A stretch of 64,000 bases of DNA from Selenomonas sp. oral taxon 920 (GTDB lineage Bacteria > Bacillota > Negativicutes > Selenomonadales > Selenomonadaceae): contig NZ_CP017042.1 of the NCBI RefSeq assembly GCF_001717585.1, forward strand, positions 1,890,501 to 1,954,500, given 5' to 3'. Under the pieces are notes generated by a model. It searched no databases. It was not told the origin of the DNA and saw only the letters and a program-made list of their open reading frames with translations. The position numbers and the translations under genes are program-made. The first letter of the stretch is position 1. Each line of letters opens with the position of its first letter. Of this stretch, positions 17,320-25,952 are shown piece after piece.

Positions 17320-19833
17320 CTAAACCGCAGGTCTCAGCTTCGCCGCAAGCTGCTCCTCGAGCGCATGGAAGAACTCCTCCTGCCCCTTCTGGAACGTCAC
17401 TTCGACCGAAATAACATACATCGGGATGCGCCACTTCGCGCGTACAACATCCGCCGGCACCTTCACCGCATCCTTCTCCGTGATGACGATCGCCTCGACT
17501 CCAAGCGTCTCCGCGCGGTACAGCACCTCCGCCATATCGCGTTCACCGTAGTCGTGGTGATCGGGGTAACGCATGCTCTCGACCATCTCAACCCCGAGAT
17601 CGGCAAGCGTCTGCTCAAACGAGGCGGGGTTTCCGATCGCGGAGACAGCGAGTACCTTTTTGCCCTCCATCTCAGTGGCGGGAACGCCGCCCGCAGCGAT
17701 GTCCTCGTACCAGTCGGAGAGCCGCACGAACTGGCGCGGCTGATGAATACTCTCGATGATGAGCCCGTCCTGGTTGTAGCTGCGGAACGTCTCCCAGATA
17801 TGCTGAATCGCCCCCGGTGCCGCCTGATCGACCTTTGTCATAAGGCAGACATCCGCGCGGTCGATATGTGAGAGCGGCTCACGCAGTGTGCCGCGCGGCA
17901 GGAGATAGCCATTGCCGAACACGTTCACCGCGTCCACGAGGAGAATATCCATATCACGCGCGAGCTGCCAGTGCTGATAGCCGTCGTCGAGGATCGCCAC
18001 CTCTGCGCCGAAGTGCTCGATCGCATAGCGCCCCGTCACGGCGCGCTGCGGACCAATGAGCACGGGCACATCCGGCAGATGCTTTGCAAGCATGAACGCC
18101 TCGTCTCCCGCCGTCTCCGCATCCATCTTCAGTGTATGCCCGTCGGAGACAATGCCAACCTCACCGCGCCACTTCGCGCGGTAGCCTCGGTTGAGAATTG
18201 CGACACGATAGCCCATCTCGTGAATCGCGCGTGCAAGGTGTTGTGCTGTCGGTGTCTTGCCCGTACCGCCGACTGTGACATTGCCAAGGCTGATGACAAA
18301 GCAGGGCAGCTGCTCCTTTTTCGCCCAGCCGAGGCGATACATCGTCAGCTTCAGATTGACGAGCTGCTCGTAGATGAGAGAGAAGGCATAGAACACCCCC
18401 ATGATAAGCCTGCGCGAAACGCCGCGTACGTCCTTGTCATGGACGAGATCAATGAAGTATGTCTGGAAGTTCGCGACCTTCTGCGTCGCGCGCACCCGAT
18501 GGGCACTGATGCGCTCCTGCGCACGAAGGGCACGCCGTGCCTCGTACGCCGCAAGCATATCCACAAGAATCTGCGCAGACTTCGCAGATGCGCCCTTGTT
18601 TTCATTGATGATGGCAAGCGTCTCACGCTCGAGGCGTTCTCGCTCGGCAGCATCCCCAAAGAGGCGCAGCGTCTCGCGCGTCAGTTCCTCCCCGTTCGTG
18701 ACCGTCACAACGGCACTGCGGTTGCGGAAGAGTGCGTGGATGTCCTTGAAATTGAACATCTGGTTGCCGACGATGATCGCCTTGCCGTGCGCCGCGGGTT
18801 CAAGGATGTTGTGCCCGCCGTGCGGAATCAGGCTGCCGCCGATGTAGATCACATCACCAAGTCCGTAGACGCGCCCGAGCTCGCCGACCGTGTCGAGAAT
18901 GACGATGTCCTCGCCGCCCTCGGCTCCCTTTTGCAGGTTCTTGCGGGTATTGACGGTAAAGCCCGCCTTGTGACAGAGGTGCTCGACTTCGATCGTACGC
19001 AGTACCTCACGCGGTGCAATGATCAGCCGCACATTCGGCTCACGCTCGCGCACGGCGGCAAACGCCGCGAGTACCAGCTCCTCCTCGCCGCGATGGGTTG
19101 AGCCCGCGATCATGATATGACTCGCCCCCGTGAGCCCAAGCTCCTGAATGAGCGCCGCCCGCTCTTCGGGGCTGACGCTCGTATACGCCTGATCAAACTT
19201 CGTGTTGCCCGTGACCGTGACGAGCTCGCGCGGTGCGCCGAGACGCATGATATAGTCAGCGTCAATGCTCGACTGCATAGCAAAGCATTTCACCGTTCCG
19301 ATCATCTCGCGCAGCATCCCGAGCAGGTATTTGTACTGCTTGACACTGCGGTCACTGATGCGCCCGTTGACCATCATGACGGGCACGTCAAGCTGCTTTG
19401 CCTTCTTCAGGAAGTTCGGCCAGAGTTCCGTCTCCACGGGCAGGAACACGCGCGGACGGATGCGTCCCACGACGCGTGAGGCAAGAAAGGGCAGGTCGAG
19501 CGGAAAGTAGATGATCGCGTCCGCATCCTTGATGATGCGGTGTGCCATCTCGTAGCCGCCTGTCGTGACAACCGAAACGAGGATGGGGCTGTCCGGGAAC
19601 ATTTTTCGGAACTCGCGCACGAGAGGGCTCGTCGCCACGATCTCGCCGACGGATGCCGCGTGTACCCAGATCGCATTTTTGCCCGCGACCTTGTCAATCG
19701 TGTCCTGCGGGTAGAATCCAAAGCTCTGCTTGATGCGTTCCACAAAGCCGCGCTCGCGTGTCGCGCGCAGCATGAAGATCGGTATGATGATGGTGACGAT
19801 GAGGATTGCCGCTAAGTTATACAGAAATCTCAT
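17320..19833 (-). CDS. waaA-lpxK: Fusion of Kdo transferase (WaaA) and tetraacyldisaccharide 4'-kinase (LpxK)
   Basis: A single reading frame of about 837 codons joins two lipid A enzymes. The N-terminal part (about 1-425) is a GT-B Kdo transferase with a membrane-proximal helix, WVHAASVGE, ETELWPN and GGSLIPHGGHNILEPAA. A linker of about 50-60 residues follows. The C-terminal part (about 480-837) is LpxK, with a hydrophobic segment, the P-loop GNVTVGGTGKTPT near residue 520, RGYRAKWRG and ILDDGYQHWQL. LpxK phosphorylates lipid A disaccharide to lipid IVA and WaaA then adds Kdo, so the fusion places consecutive activities in one inner-membrane protein. ATG 19833 is preferred; a GTG at 19839 is also possible. 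No stop or frameshift lies between the halves. Confidence 0.95.
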   Translation of the reverse strand: MRFLYNLAAILIVTIIIPIFMLRATRERGFVERIKQSFGFYPQDTIDKVAGKNAIWVHAASVGEIVATSPLVREFRKMFPDSPILVSVVTTGGYEMAHRIIKDADAIIYFPLDLPFLASRVVGRIRPRVFLPVETELWPNFLKKAKQLDVPVMMVNGRISDRSVKQYKYLLGMLREMIGTVKCFAMQSSIDADYIMRLGAPRELVTVTGNTKFDQAYTSVSPEERAALIQELGLTGASHIMIAGSTHRGEEELVLAAFAAVREREPNVRLIIAPREVLRTIEVEHLCHKAGFTVNTRKNLQKGAEGGEDIVILDTVGELGRVYGLGDVIYIGGSLIPHGGHNILEPAAHGKAIIVGNQMFNFKDIHALFRNRSAVVTVTNGEELTRETLRLFGDAAERERLERETLAIINENKGASAKSAQILVDMLAAYEARRALRAQERISAHRVRATQKVANFQTYFIDLVHDKDVRGVSRRLIMGVFYAFSLIYEQLVNLKLTMYRLGWAKKEQLPCFVISLGNVTVGGTGKTPTAQHLARAIHEMGYRVAILNRGYRAKWRGEVGIVSDGHTLKMDAETAGDEAFMLAKHLPDVPVLIGPQRAVTGRYAIEHFGAEVAILDDGYQHWQLARDMDILLVDAVNVFGNGYLLPRGTLREPLSHIDRADVCLMTKVDQAAPGAIQHIWETFRSYNQDGLIIESIHQPRQFVRLSDWYEDIAAGGVPATEMEGKKVLAVSAIGNPASFEQTLADLGVEMVESMRYPDHHDYGERDMAEVLYRAETLGVEAIVITEKDAVKVPADVVRAKWRIPMYVISVEVTFQKGQEEFFHALEEQLAAKLRPAV

Positions 19834-19835
19834 AA

Positions 19836-21560
19836 TCACTCTCCCCGAAACTGAATGTCATAGAGATGCTGATAGAGCCCGCCCTTTGCCAGGAGCTCCT
19901 CGTGCGCCCCCTGCTCCACGATGCGGCCGCCGTCGATCACGTAGATGCGGTCAGCGTTAAATACCGTCGAGAGACGATGTGCAATGACAAAGCTCGTGCG
20001 TCCGACCATGAGATTGTCGAGCGCCGCCTGCACGATCTTCTCACTCTCCGTATCGAGCGCAGAGGTCGCCTCGTCAAGGATGAGAATGCGCGGATCTTTG
20101 AGGATCGCACGCGCAATCGCAATGCGCTGCCGCTGCCCGCCCGAGATGCTGACGCCGCGCTCACCGATCTGCGTATCATAGCCGTGCTCGAGCTCCATGA
20201 TGAAGTTATGTGCGTTCGCCGCACGCGCCGCCTCTTCGATCTCCGCATCCGTCGCATCGAGTCGCCCATAGCGGATATTCTCGCGGATGGTCGTGGAGAA
20301 CAGCATCGTCTCCTGCGGCACAAGGCCAATCTGCCCGCGCAGAGATGCAAGCGTCACGTCGCGGATGTCATGTCCGTCAACGGTGATCGTACCGCTGTCC
20401 ACCTCATAGAAACGCGGAATGAGGTTTGCGATCGTGGATTTTCCCGCACCCGAGGGGCCGACAAAGGCAATCATCTCGCCCGGTGCCGCCTCGAGCGAGA
20501 TGCCATCGAGCGCACGCCGCCCCTCCTTATAGGAGAACGTCACATTCTCGAACCGCACGCGCCCTTCTACGGGCGGAAGTACCTGTGCGTCCGCTTTGTC
20601 CGTAATGCTCTCCTCAAGATCGACCACGCTGAATACACGGTCGACCGCCGCCATCGCCTTTTGCAGGTTTCCGTAGATGCGCGAGAGCCGCTTGACGGGA
20701 TTTGCGAGGTTTACAGCGTACGTGAGGAACGCGACGAACGCACCCGCCGTGATGTCGCCGTTGACAACCTCATAGCCGCCGAACCAGACAATGAACGTGA
20801 CGGCGATCGCCGCAAGGAATTCGACCGTCGGCGTGAGCATGCTCGTCTGCTGCACATTCTTCATCACGGCGTCGAAATTGCGCTGATTGCTGCGGACGAA
20901 ACGGTCGATCTCATAGTCCTCGCGCACAAAGGATTTCACGACCCGCGTTGCGGAAAAGCTCTCCTGCAGGAGCGCCGTAATCTCGGCAAGACGCTCCTGA
21001 ATGACATTGCTCGACTTCTTGATCTTGCGCCCGAAGATCTTCATCGCCTGTCCGACCATCGGAATGACGACGAGCGTCAGGAGAGAGAGTTTCCAATCGA
21101 GGTAGAACATGAGGACGAGCGAGCCGATGAGGATACATCCCTCCGTTACGAGATCGATAAGGTTGTCCACGAGCGCGGACTGGATCGCGGCAACGTCGTT
21201 TGTGACGAAGCTCATGATCTCACCCGTCTGGTGACGATCATAGTATGCGAGCGGCATCCGCTGGAACTTTCGGAACATGACCTCGCGCACGTCGATGATG
21301 ACCTTCTGCCCGATGTAGGAGACGAGATAGGACTGCCCAAAGTAAAAAATCCCGCGCAGGAAAAAGATGACGACGATGCCGATGCAGATGGCGTTCAGAA
21401 GCGCCATATTCTTATCGGCAAGCACGTCGTCGATCATGTCCTTGATGATCCACGGGACATAGAGGTTCGCCCCTGAGGCGAGAATGATGCACACGATCGC
21501 AAGAGCAAACTTGTTCACGTACGGCCGCATATAGGCGAGCAGTCTCGTATAATTTTTCAT
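19836..21560 (-). CDS. msbA: Lipid A export ABC transporter MsbA
   Basis: Flips core-lipid A across the inner membrane. The protein (574 residues) has a six-helix membrane domain (about 1-310) fused to an ATPase with Walker A (GPSGAGKST), signature (SISGGQRQRIAIARAIL) and Walker B (ILILDEATSALD). The ATG at 21560 with AGGAG upstream gives an N-terminus like known half-transporters. The assignment to MsbA rather than a drug exporter comes from its place between lpxB and waaA-lpxK. Confidence 0.92.
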   Translation of the reverse strand: MKNYTRLLAYMRPYVNKFALAIVCIILASGANLYVPWIIKDMIDDVLADKNMALLNAICIGIVVIFFLRGIFYFGQSYLVSYIGQKVIIDVREVMFRKFQRMPLAYYDRHQTGEIMSFVTNDVAAIQSALVDNLIDLVTEGCILIGSLVLMFYLDWKLSLLTLVVIPMVGQAMKIFGRKIKKSSNVIQERLAEITALLQESFSATRVVKSFVREDYEIDRFVRSNQRNFDAVMKNVQQTSMLTPTVEFLAAIAVTFIVWFGGYEVVNGDITAGAFVAFLTYAVNLANPVKRLSRIYGNLQKAMAAVDRVFSVVDLEESITDKADAQVLPPVEGRVRFENVTFSYKEGRRALDGISLEAAPGEMIAFVGPSGAGKSTIANLIPRFYEVDSGTITVDGHDIRDVTLASLRGQIGLVPQETMLFSTTIRENIRYGRLDATDAEIEEAARAANAHNFIMELEHGYDTQIGERGVSISGGQRQRIAIARAILKDPRILILDEATSALDTESEKIVQAALDNLMVGRTSFVIAHRLSTVFNADRIYVIDGGRIVEQGAHEELLAKGGLYQHLYDIQFRGE

Positions 21561-21582
21561 AGTTCTCCTAGTGGAAAATGTA

Positions 21583-22716
21583 TTATGCGTGCTTCCCCAG
21601 CGCGAGAATCTTCTCTGCGACGCGGCGGGCGGCGTGCGGCTCTCCGAGGAGTGCGACGGCACGCGCAAGGTGTTCCGTCACGTAGTCACGCTCCGTGCCG
21701 TCTGCGATGATCCGCTCCATGGCCTCGGCAATGCGTGCGGGCTGCACGGCATCCTGCAGCAGCTCCGTCTCAAACGTCTCTCCGACAAGGATGTTCGGCA
21801 GAGAAAAGCGCGGTACGTCGACAAGCAGCCGCCCGACAAGGTAGGAGAGCGCGGACATACGGTAGAGAACAACGGCAGGCAGCCCCATGATTGCCGCCTC
21901 CATGATGACCGTCCCCGATGCTGCGATTGCCGCGCGTGCAATGCCCATGAGTGCATAGCGTGCATCGTGCGTGAGCGTGACCTCCACAGAGGAGTTCTCA
22001 AGATGTTTCTTGATCTGCGCGACATCCACGCCGCCCGCCACGGGCAGGAAAAATCGTCGCGCAGAGTCGCACGCTGCCAAGATCTCTGCCGCACCAAGCA
22101 TGGGCGGGAGCAGCCGCTCGATCTCCTCGCGGCGGCTGCCGGGCATCAGAAGGATTGGTACATCCTCCGTACGAATGCCAAAGTGGCTTCGTACCTCCTC
22201 CGCCCCCATCTCCGCATGTACCGTATCGACGAGTGGATTGCCGACAAAGGAGATGTTCGCTCCCACGTTCTCATAGGGCGGAAGTTCGTGCGGGAAGATC
22301 GCAACGATCTCATCCGCGAGCGCGGCGCAGGACTTTGCGCGTCCCTTGCGCCACGCCCATGCAGAGGGCGGAATATAAGAAAAAACGGGGATCCCCCGCT
22401 CTTTCGCCCGCGCTGCGAGCCGCCAATTAAAATCCGGATAGTCGATGATGACGAGCACATCCGGACGCTCCTCCTCCATGAGCCGTGTAAGATCGTCAAG
22501 GAGGGCAAAGATCCGCCTAAGGTTCATGAGAACTGCCGAGATCCCCATGATGTTGTAGTTCACATAGTTCTGACGGAGGACGACACCCGCCGCCTCCATC
22601 TCTGCGCCGCCGAAACCGATCAGCGAAACAGAGGGGTCGAGCACACGCAGTTCACGCGCAAGCGCTGCCCCGTGAAGGTCGCCCGAGGTCTCCCCCGCCG
22701 AAAGCATGATTTTCAA
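21583..22716 (-). CDS. lpxB: Lipid-A-disaccharide synthase
   Basis: Joins UDP-2,3-diacylglucosamine and lipid X. Family motifs are MLSAGETSGDLHG, YIPPSAWAWRKGRAK and VGNPLVDTV. It has 377 residues. The start is TTG at 22716, nine bases after AGGAGG; the first ATG three codons later would be too far from it. It lies downstream of lpxI, which makes one of its substrates. Confidence 0.95.
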   Translation of the reverse strand: MKIMLSAGETSGDLHGAALARELRVLDPSVSLIGFGGAEMEAAGVVLRQNYVNYNIMGISAVLMNLRRIFALLDDLTRLMEEERPDVLVIIDYPDFNWRLAARAKERGIPVFSYIPPSAWAWRKGRAKSCAALADEIVAIFPHELPPYENVGANISFVGNPLVDTVHAEMGAEEVRSHFGIRTEDVPILLMPGSRREEIERLLPPMLGAAEILAACDSARRFFLPVAGGVDVAQIKKHLENSSVEVTLTHDARYALMGIARAAIAASGTVIMEAAIMGLPAVVLYRMSALSYLVGRLLVDVPRFSLPNILVGETFETELLQDAVQPARIAEAMERIIADGTERDYVTEHLARAVALLGEPHAARRVAEKILALGKHA

Positions 22717-22737
22717 GTGGGCAAGACCTCCTTATAT

Positions 22738-23544
22738 TCATTGCATCGCCGCAATCGTGATGCCGTTTGCCTCAGCGAGTGCCACCGCACGCTCCCTGTC
22801 GATGAAAAGCGTCTTGTCCGCCTCGATGACGAGTGCAGATGCCTTTGCCGCGACGAGCGACTCGATCGTATCCAGTCCGACCGCCGGCACATCGAAACGA
22901 CTGTCCTGCTGTGGCTTTGCCGCCTTTGCGACGACCGCACCGCCGCCCGCGAGCTGACCGCCGCGGCGAATGCACGCATCCGTCCCCTCGATCGCCTCGA
23001 GTGCCATCACCGCGCGGTTCTTCACCACGGCGGTCTGTCCCACATCGAGCCGTCCGATCTCGCGCGCCATCTGCAGACCATACTCCATATCCGCACGCTC
23101 GGCATCGCTCGGGGCACGACTTGTCAGCACGCCCGCCGACGGCATCAGCGGCTTGATGAGTGCCGTCTGGTCGAGCGGTGTCACGCCGACCTTCATGAGA
23201 GCACCGACGAACATCATCATAATCGTATCGTCGTTCTGGTTCGGCAGCTGCATGAGCATACTGCGCAGCATCTCATCGGGCTGAATTGCCCCCGTAAAGA
23301 GCAGCTCCTTCGTCACCTTGCCGATCATCGTGACCTTGCCGATGCCCTCCTGCTGAAGATAGGCAAGAATCGCACCAATCGAGCCGATGCTGATCTCACG
23401 GTAGACCGACGCCGCATCCTTCAGCTCCGGATCGCAGTCCGGCAGCAGGGCAATCGCGTGCACCTCGTAACCGAGCGCACGTGCTGCGCGTGCACATGCG
23501 GCGGGCAGATGCCCAACACCCGCGAGCAGACCCAGTTTTTCCAT
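22738..23544 (-). CDS. lpxI: UDP-2,3-diacylglucosamine pyrophosphatase LpxI
   Basis: Hydrolyses UDP-2,3-diacylglucosamine to lipid X, the role filled by LpxH in enterobacteria. The N-terminus (LGLLAGVGHLPAACARAARA) and the C-terminal DTIESLVAAKASALVIEADK belong to the DUF1009/LpxI family (268 residues). Its place between lpxA and lpxB supports the role. No lpxH is present here. Confidence 0.94.
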   Translation of the reverse strand: MEKLGLLAGVGHLPAACARAARALGYEVHAIALLPDCDPELKDAASVYREISIGSIGAILAYLQQEGIGKVTMIGKVTKELLFTGAIQPDEMLRSMLMQLPNQNDDTIMMMFVGALMKVGVTPLDQTALIKPLMPSAGVLTSRAPSDAERADMEYGLQMAREIGRLDVGQTAVVKNRAVMALEAIEGTDACIRRGGQLAGGGAVVAKAAKPQQDSRFDVPAVGLDTIESLVAAKASALVIEADKTLFIDRERAVALAEANGITIAAMQ

Positions 23545-23554
23545 GCTTTATCCC

Positions 23555-24367
23555 TCACTCATCCTCATGACGTTCGCGGCAGATTCCACGCTCCGCATTG
23601 CGGAGGAAGCGCAGGAGATGATCGACCTCCTCGCAGGAGTCCACCTCCTGCTCGATGACTGCAATCGCCTGTGTGAGATTCAGCCCCGAACGATAGAGAA
23701 TCTTGTATGCCTGTTTGATGCGGCGGCGCACGTCAATCGGAATGCCTGCACGCGAGATGCCGACGCTGTTCAGCCCCACGGCACGCGCTGGATGTCCGTC
23801 CACCATTGTAAACGGCACAACATCCTGCACGAGCTTCGATGTTCCGCCGATCATCGCATTGCGGCCGATCTTGACAAACTGGTGTACACCCGCCATGCCG
23901 CCGATCACGACGCCGTCCTCAACGATCGCGTGCCCCGCGAGCATCGCTGCATTGCTCATGATGATGCGGTTGCCAAGCACACAGTTGTGTGCGATATGCG
24001 TATACGCCATCAGCAGACAGTCGTCGCCGATGCGTGTCTCCTCGCCCTCGCCCGTCGCGCGGTGCACCGTCGCGCACTCGCGGATCGTCGTACGGTCGCC
24101 GATGAACGTATAGCTCTTCTCGCCCTTGAACTTCAGATCCTGCGGCACCTCGCCGATCGACGCGCCTTGGAAGATATGGCAGTCGCGGCCGATCTGCGTC
24201 CACTCCTTGATCACGACGTGCGGACCAATCTTCGTCCCCTCGCCGATCTGGACATGATCCGAGATGACCGCATAGGGGCCGATCTCCACGTTCTTCGCGA
24301 TGCGCGCCGTCGGCGCAACCACCGCCGTCTCATGGATGTAGGCAAGTACCTTGCTGCTGCCTGTCAT
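23555..24367 (-). CDS. lpxA: UDP-N-acetylglucosamine acyltransferase
   Basis: First lipid A step: O-acylation of UDP-GlcNAc by acyl-ACP. A left-handed beta-helix of hexapeptide repeats (VLAYIHETAVVAPTARIAK onward) contains the catalytic-histidine region MAYTHIAHNC, and a C-terminal helical bundle follows; 270 residues. AAGGAG lies nine bases before the ATG. Unlike many clusters, lpxD is not adjacent and must lie elsewhere. Confidence 0.95.
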   Translation of the reverse strand: MTGSSKVLAYIHETAVVAPTARIAKNVEIGPYAVISDHVQIGEGTKIGPHVVIKEWTQIGRDCHIFQGASIGEVPQDLKFKGEKSYTFIGDRTTIRECATVHRATGEGEETRIGDDCLLMAYTHIAHNCVLGNRIIMSNAAMLAGHAIVEDGVVIGGMAGVHQFVKIGRNAMIGGTSKLVQDVVPFTMVDGHPARAVGLNSVGISRAGIPIDVRRRIKQAYKILYRSGLNLTQAIAVIEQEVDSCEEVDHLLRFLRNAERGICRERHEDE

Positions 24368-24384
24368 CTATTTCAACTCCTTCA

Positions 24385-24404
24385 GCCCCAAACGAATTTG
24401 GGGC
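24385..24404 (-). promoter_or_regulatory. Stem-loop in the fabZ-lpxA spacer
   Basis: GCCCCAAA and TTTGGGGC form an 8-bp stem with a 4-base loop, just upstream of the lpxA ribosome-binding site, in an AT-rich 167-base spacer. There is no T-run, so this is not a standard terminator. It may be an RNA processing or stabilising element. Confidence 0.4.
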
Positions 24405-24534
24405 AGACATATTCCACTCTCTGTTAATATCCGGCAGGAACGCTTTTCTTTCACCTCTGAAAATCAGCCGTTATCGCCGAATAATCCTCTTTTTCGGTGG
24501 ATTATGTCCGGTTTTCCTACATTTTTCACTATAT

Positions 24535-24975
24535 TTAGAGATCGTTTCCGTCTTTCAGTGCGAATTTAAAATCCGCCGAAGCGACGAGTTCATCTTCGAC
24601 ATACGCATCCGCGTGCAGCACGCCGAACACGCTGCGCACGCGCACGAGCTCCGCCTTTGTCACAACGACATCACCGGGTACAACGGGACGCTTGAACTTC
24701 ACGTTCTCCATTCCGCCAAAGAGCGCAAGTTTGCCGCGGTGCTCCTCGGGGTAGAGCATTGTCACGCCGCCCACCTGTGCCATGCCCTCGAGGAGCAGGA
24801 CGCCGGGCATGATCGGATGCCCCGGGAAATGTCCGAGGAAGAACGGCTCGTTCATCGTCACGCACTTGATGCCTGTCGCCGATTTGAACGGCACCAGATC
24901 TATAATCCGATCAACAAGCAGCATCGGCGGGCGATGCGGCAGAATCTGCTGAATCTCATTGATGTCCAAAGTCAT
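24535..24975 (-). CDS. fabZ: (3R)-hydroxyacyl-ACP dehydratase
   Basis: Dehydrates hydroxyacyl-ACP in fatty-acid synthesis and so competes with LpxA and LpxC for hydroxyacyl-ACP flow. Hot-dog fold of 146 residues with ILPHRPPMLLVDRI and the active-site segment FLGHFPGHPIMPGVLLLEG (H49, E63). The ATG at 24975, preceded by GGAGAGGG, gives the family's usual length. Longer in-frame starts run into lpxC and are rejected. The start follows the lpxC stop by one base. Confidence 0.95.
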   Translation of the reverse strand: MTLDINEIQQILPHRPPMLLVDRIIDLVPFKSATGIKCVTMNEPFFLGHFPGHPIMPGVLLLEGMAQVGGVTMLYPEEHRGKLALFGGMENVKFKRPVVPGDVVVTKAELVRVRSVFGVLHADAYVEDELVASADFKFALKDGNDL

Positions 24976-24976
24976 G

Positions 24977-25801
24977 CTAGTCCCTCTCCTCTGCAATCCG
25001 TTTTGCGAGTGCCGTGTTGAGCGCGTGCCCCGACGCAACCGCAATGATATGGCCGCGAATGATCCCCGCGAGCCGCAGATCCCCGAGCACATCGAGAATC
25101 TTGTGCCGTACGAGCTCATTCGGGAAGTTGAGCGGATTCATCCACCCTTCATCGTTATAGACAATCACCGTTTCAAGTGAGCCGCCGAGACCGAGACCGT
25201 TTGCCTGCAGCGCCGCGATTTCCTTCTCGTAGGCGATCGTCCGTGCGGGCGCAATCTCCTTTTCATATGTCTCGGGTGTGACCTCGATATCGTAATACTG
25301 CACGCCGATCAGCGGATGATCGTTCAGTGAGGTGAACGAGACACGCAGTCCGTCATAGGGGATTGCCATGACAAAGTGACTGCCGTTGTCCACACGGTAG
25401 ACACGGTCAATCACCGTCTCATGCCGCTCCGCATCCTGCTCTGCCGTTCCCGCCTGCGCAATCAGGCGGAAGAACGTACGTGCACTGCCGTCCACTACGG
25501 GCGGTTCCTCCGCATCGAGCGTCACGAGGCAGTTGTCAATCCCATGCACATGGAGCGCACTCATCAGATGCTCGATCGTGAAGAATTTCAGCGTGCCCGC
25601 ACCGATCGTCGTCGCACGGAGCGTTGCCGTCACATTTGCCGCCGTTGCGGCAACGGGCTTTTCGGCGGGCATATCGGAACGCGCAAATACGATCCCCGTC
25701 CCCGGTGCCGCCGGGGCGAGTTCCATATGTACCGGCTTCCCCGCGTGCAGCCCAATGCCGTCGTAGATCACACGCGATGCCAGCGTTCTCTCTCTTTGCA
25801 A
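24977..25801 (-). CDS. lpxC: UDP-3-O-acyl-N-acetylglucosamine deacetylase
   Basis: Zinc-dependent, committed step of lipid A synthesis. Zinc ligands are H78 (TIEHLMSALH), H233 and D237 (VRHKILD), and the catalytic histidine is H259 (ASGHALN). The length of 274 residues is slightly short of E. coli LpxC. The start is TTG at 25801, seven bases after AGGAGG; the nearby ATG is out of frame. It is the first gene of the LPS supercluster, with a promoter at 25844-25872. Confidence 0.95.
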   Translation of the reverse strand: MQRERTLASRVIYDGIGLHAGKPVHMELAPAAPGTGIVFARSDMPAEKPVAATAANVTATLRATTIGAGTLKFFTIEHLMSALHVHGIDNCLVTLDAEEPPVVDGSARTFFRLIAQAGTAEQDAERHETVIDRVYRVDNGSHFVMAIPYDGLRVSFTSLNDHPLIGVQYYDIEVTPETYEKEIAPARTIAYEKEIAALQANGLGLGGSLETVIVYNDEGWMNPLNFPNELVRHKILDVLGDLRLAGIIRGHIIAVASGHALNTALAKRIAEERD

Positions 25802-25843
25802 GTCATATCCTCCTCGGACTCTGACATATTCGAATTCTTTTAC

Positions 25844-25872
25844 ATGATACTAAAATTTTTTCCATCTTGCAA
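25844..25872 (-). promoter_or_regulatory. Promoter of the LPS supercluster (lpxC)
   Basis: On the minus strand TTGCAA (25867-25872), a 17-base spacer and TATCAT (25844-25849). It is divergent from the ssrA promoter, with 22 bases between the two -35 elements. Confidence 0.65.
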
Positions 25873-25894
25873 GAAAAAACAAAGGAAACGTGAT

Positions 25895-25923
25895 TTGACA
25901 CGGCGCACAGCATCTGCTATTAT
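25895..25923 (+). promoter_or_regulatory. Promoter of ssrA
   Basis: A perfect TTGACA (25895-25900), a 17-base spacer and TATTAT (25918-25923), about 30 bases before the mature tmRNA end. It is one of the closest matches to consensus in the window, as expected for an abundant RNA. Confidence 0.85.
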
Positions 25924-25952
25924 ATCAGATAAGCACACATGCTTCCATTATC

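Noticed and set aside
19866-23658. Long plus-strand open frames opposite msbA, lpxB and lpxI
   Set aside because: They are mirror frames of well-recognised LPS genes, a common effect in GC-rich DNA.
24975-25119. A longer fabZ starting inside lpxC
   Set aside because: The extra 48 residues have no counterpart in FabZ, while the ATG at 24975 has a ribosome-binding site and gives the standard length.
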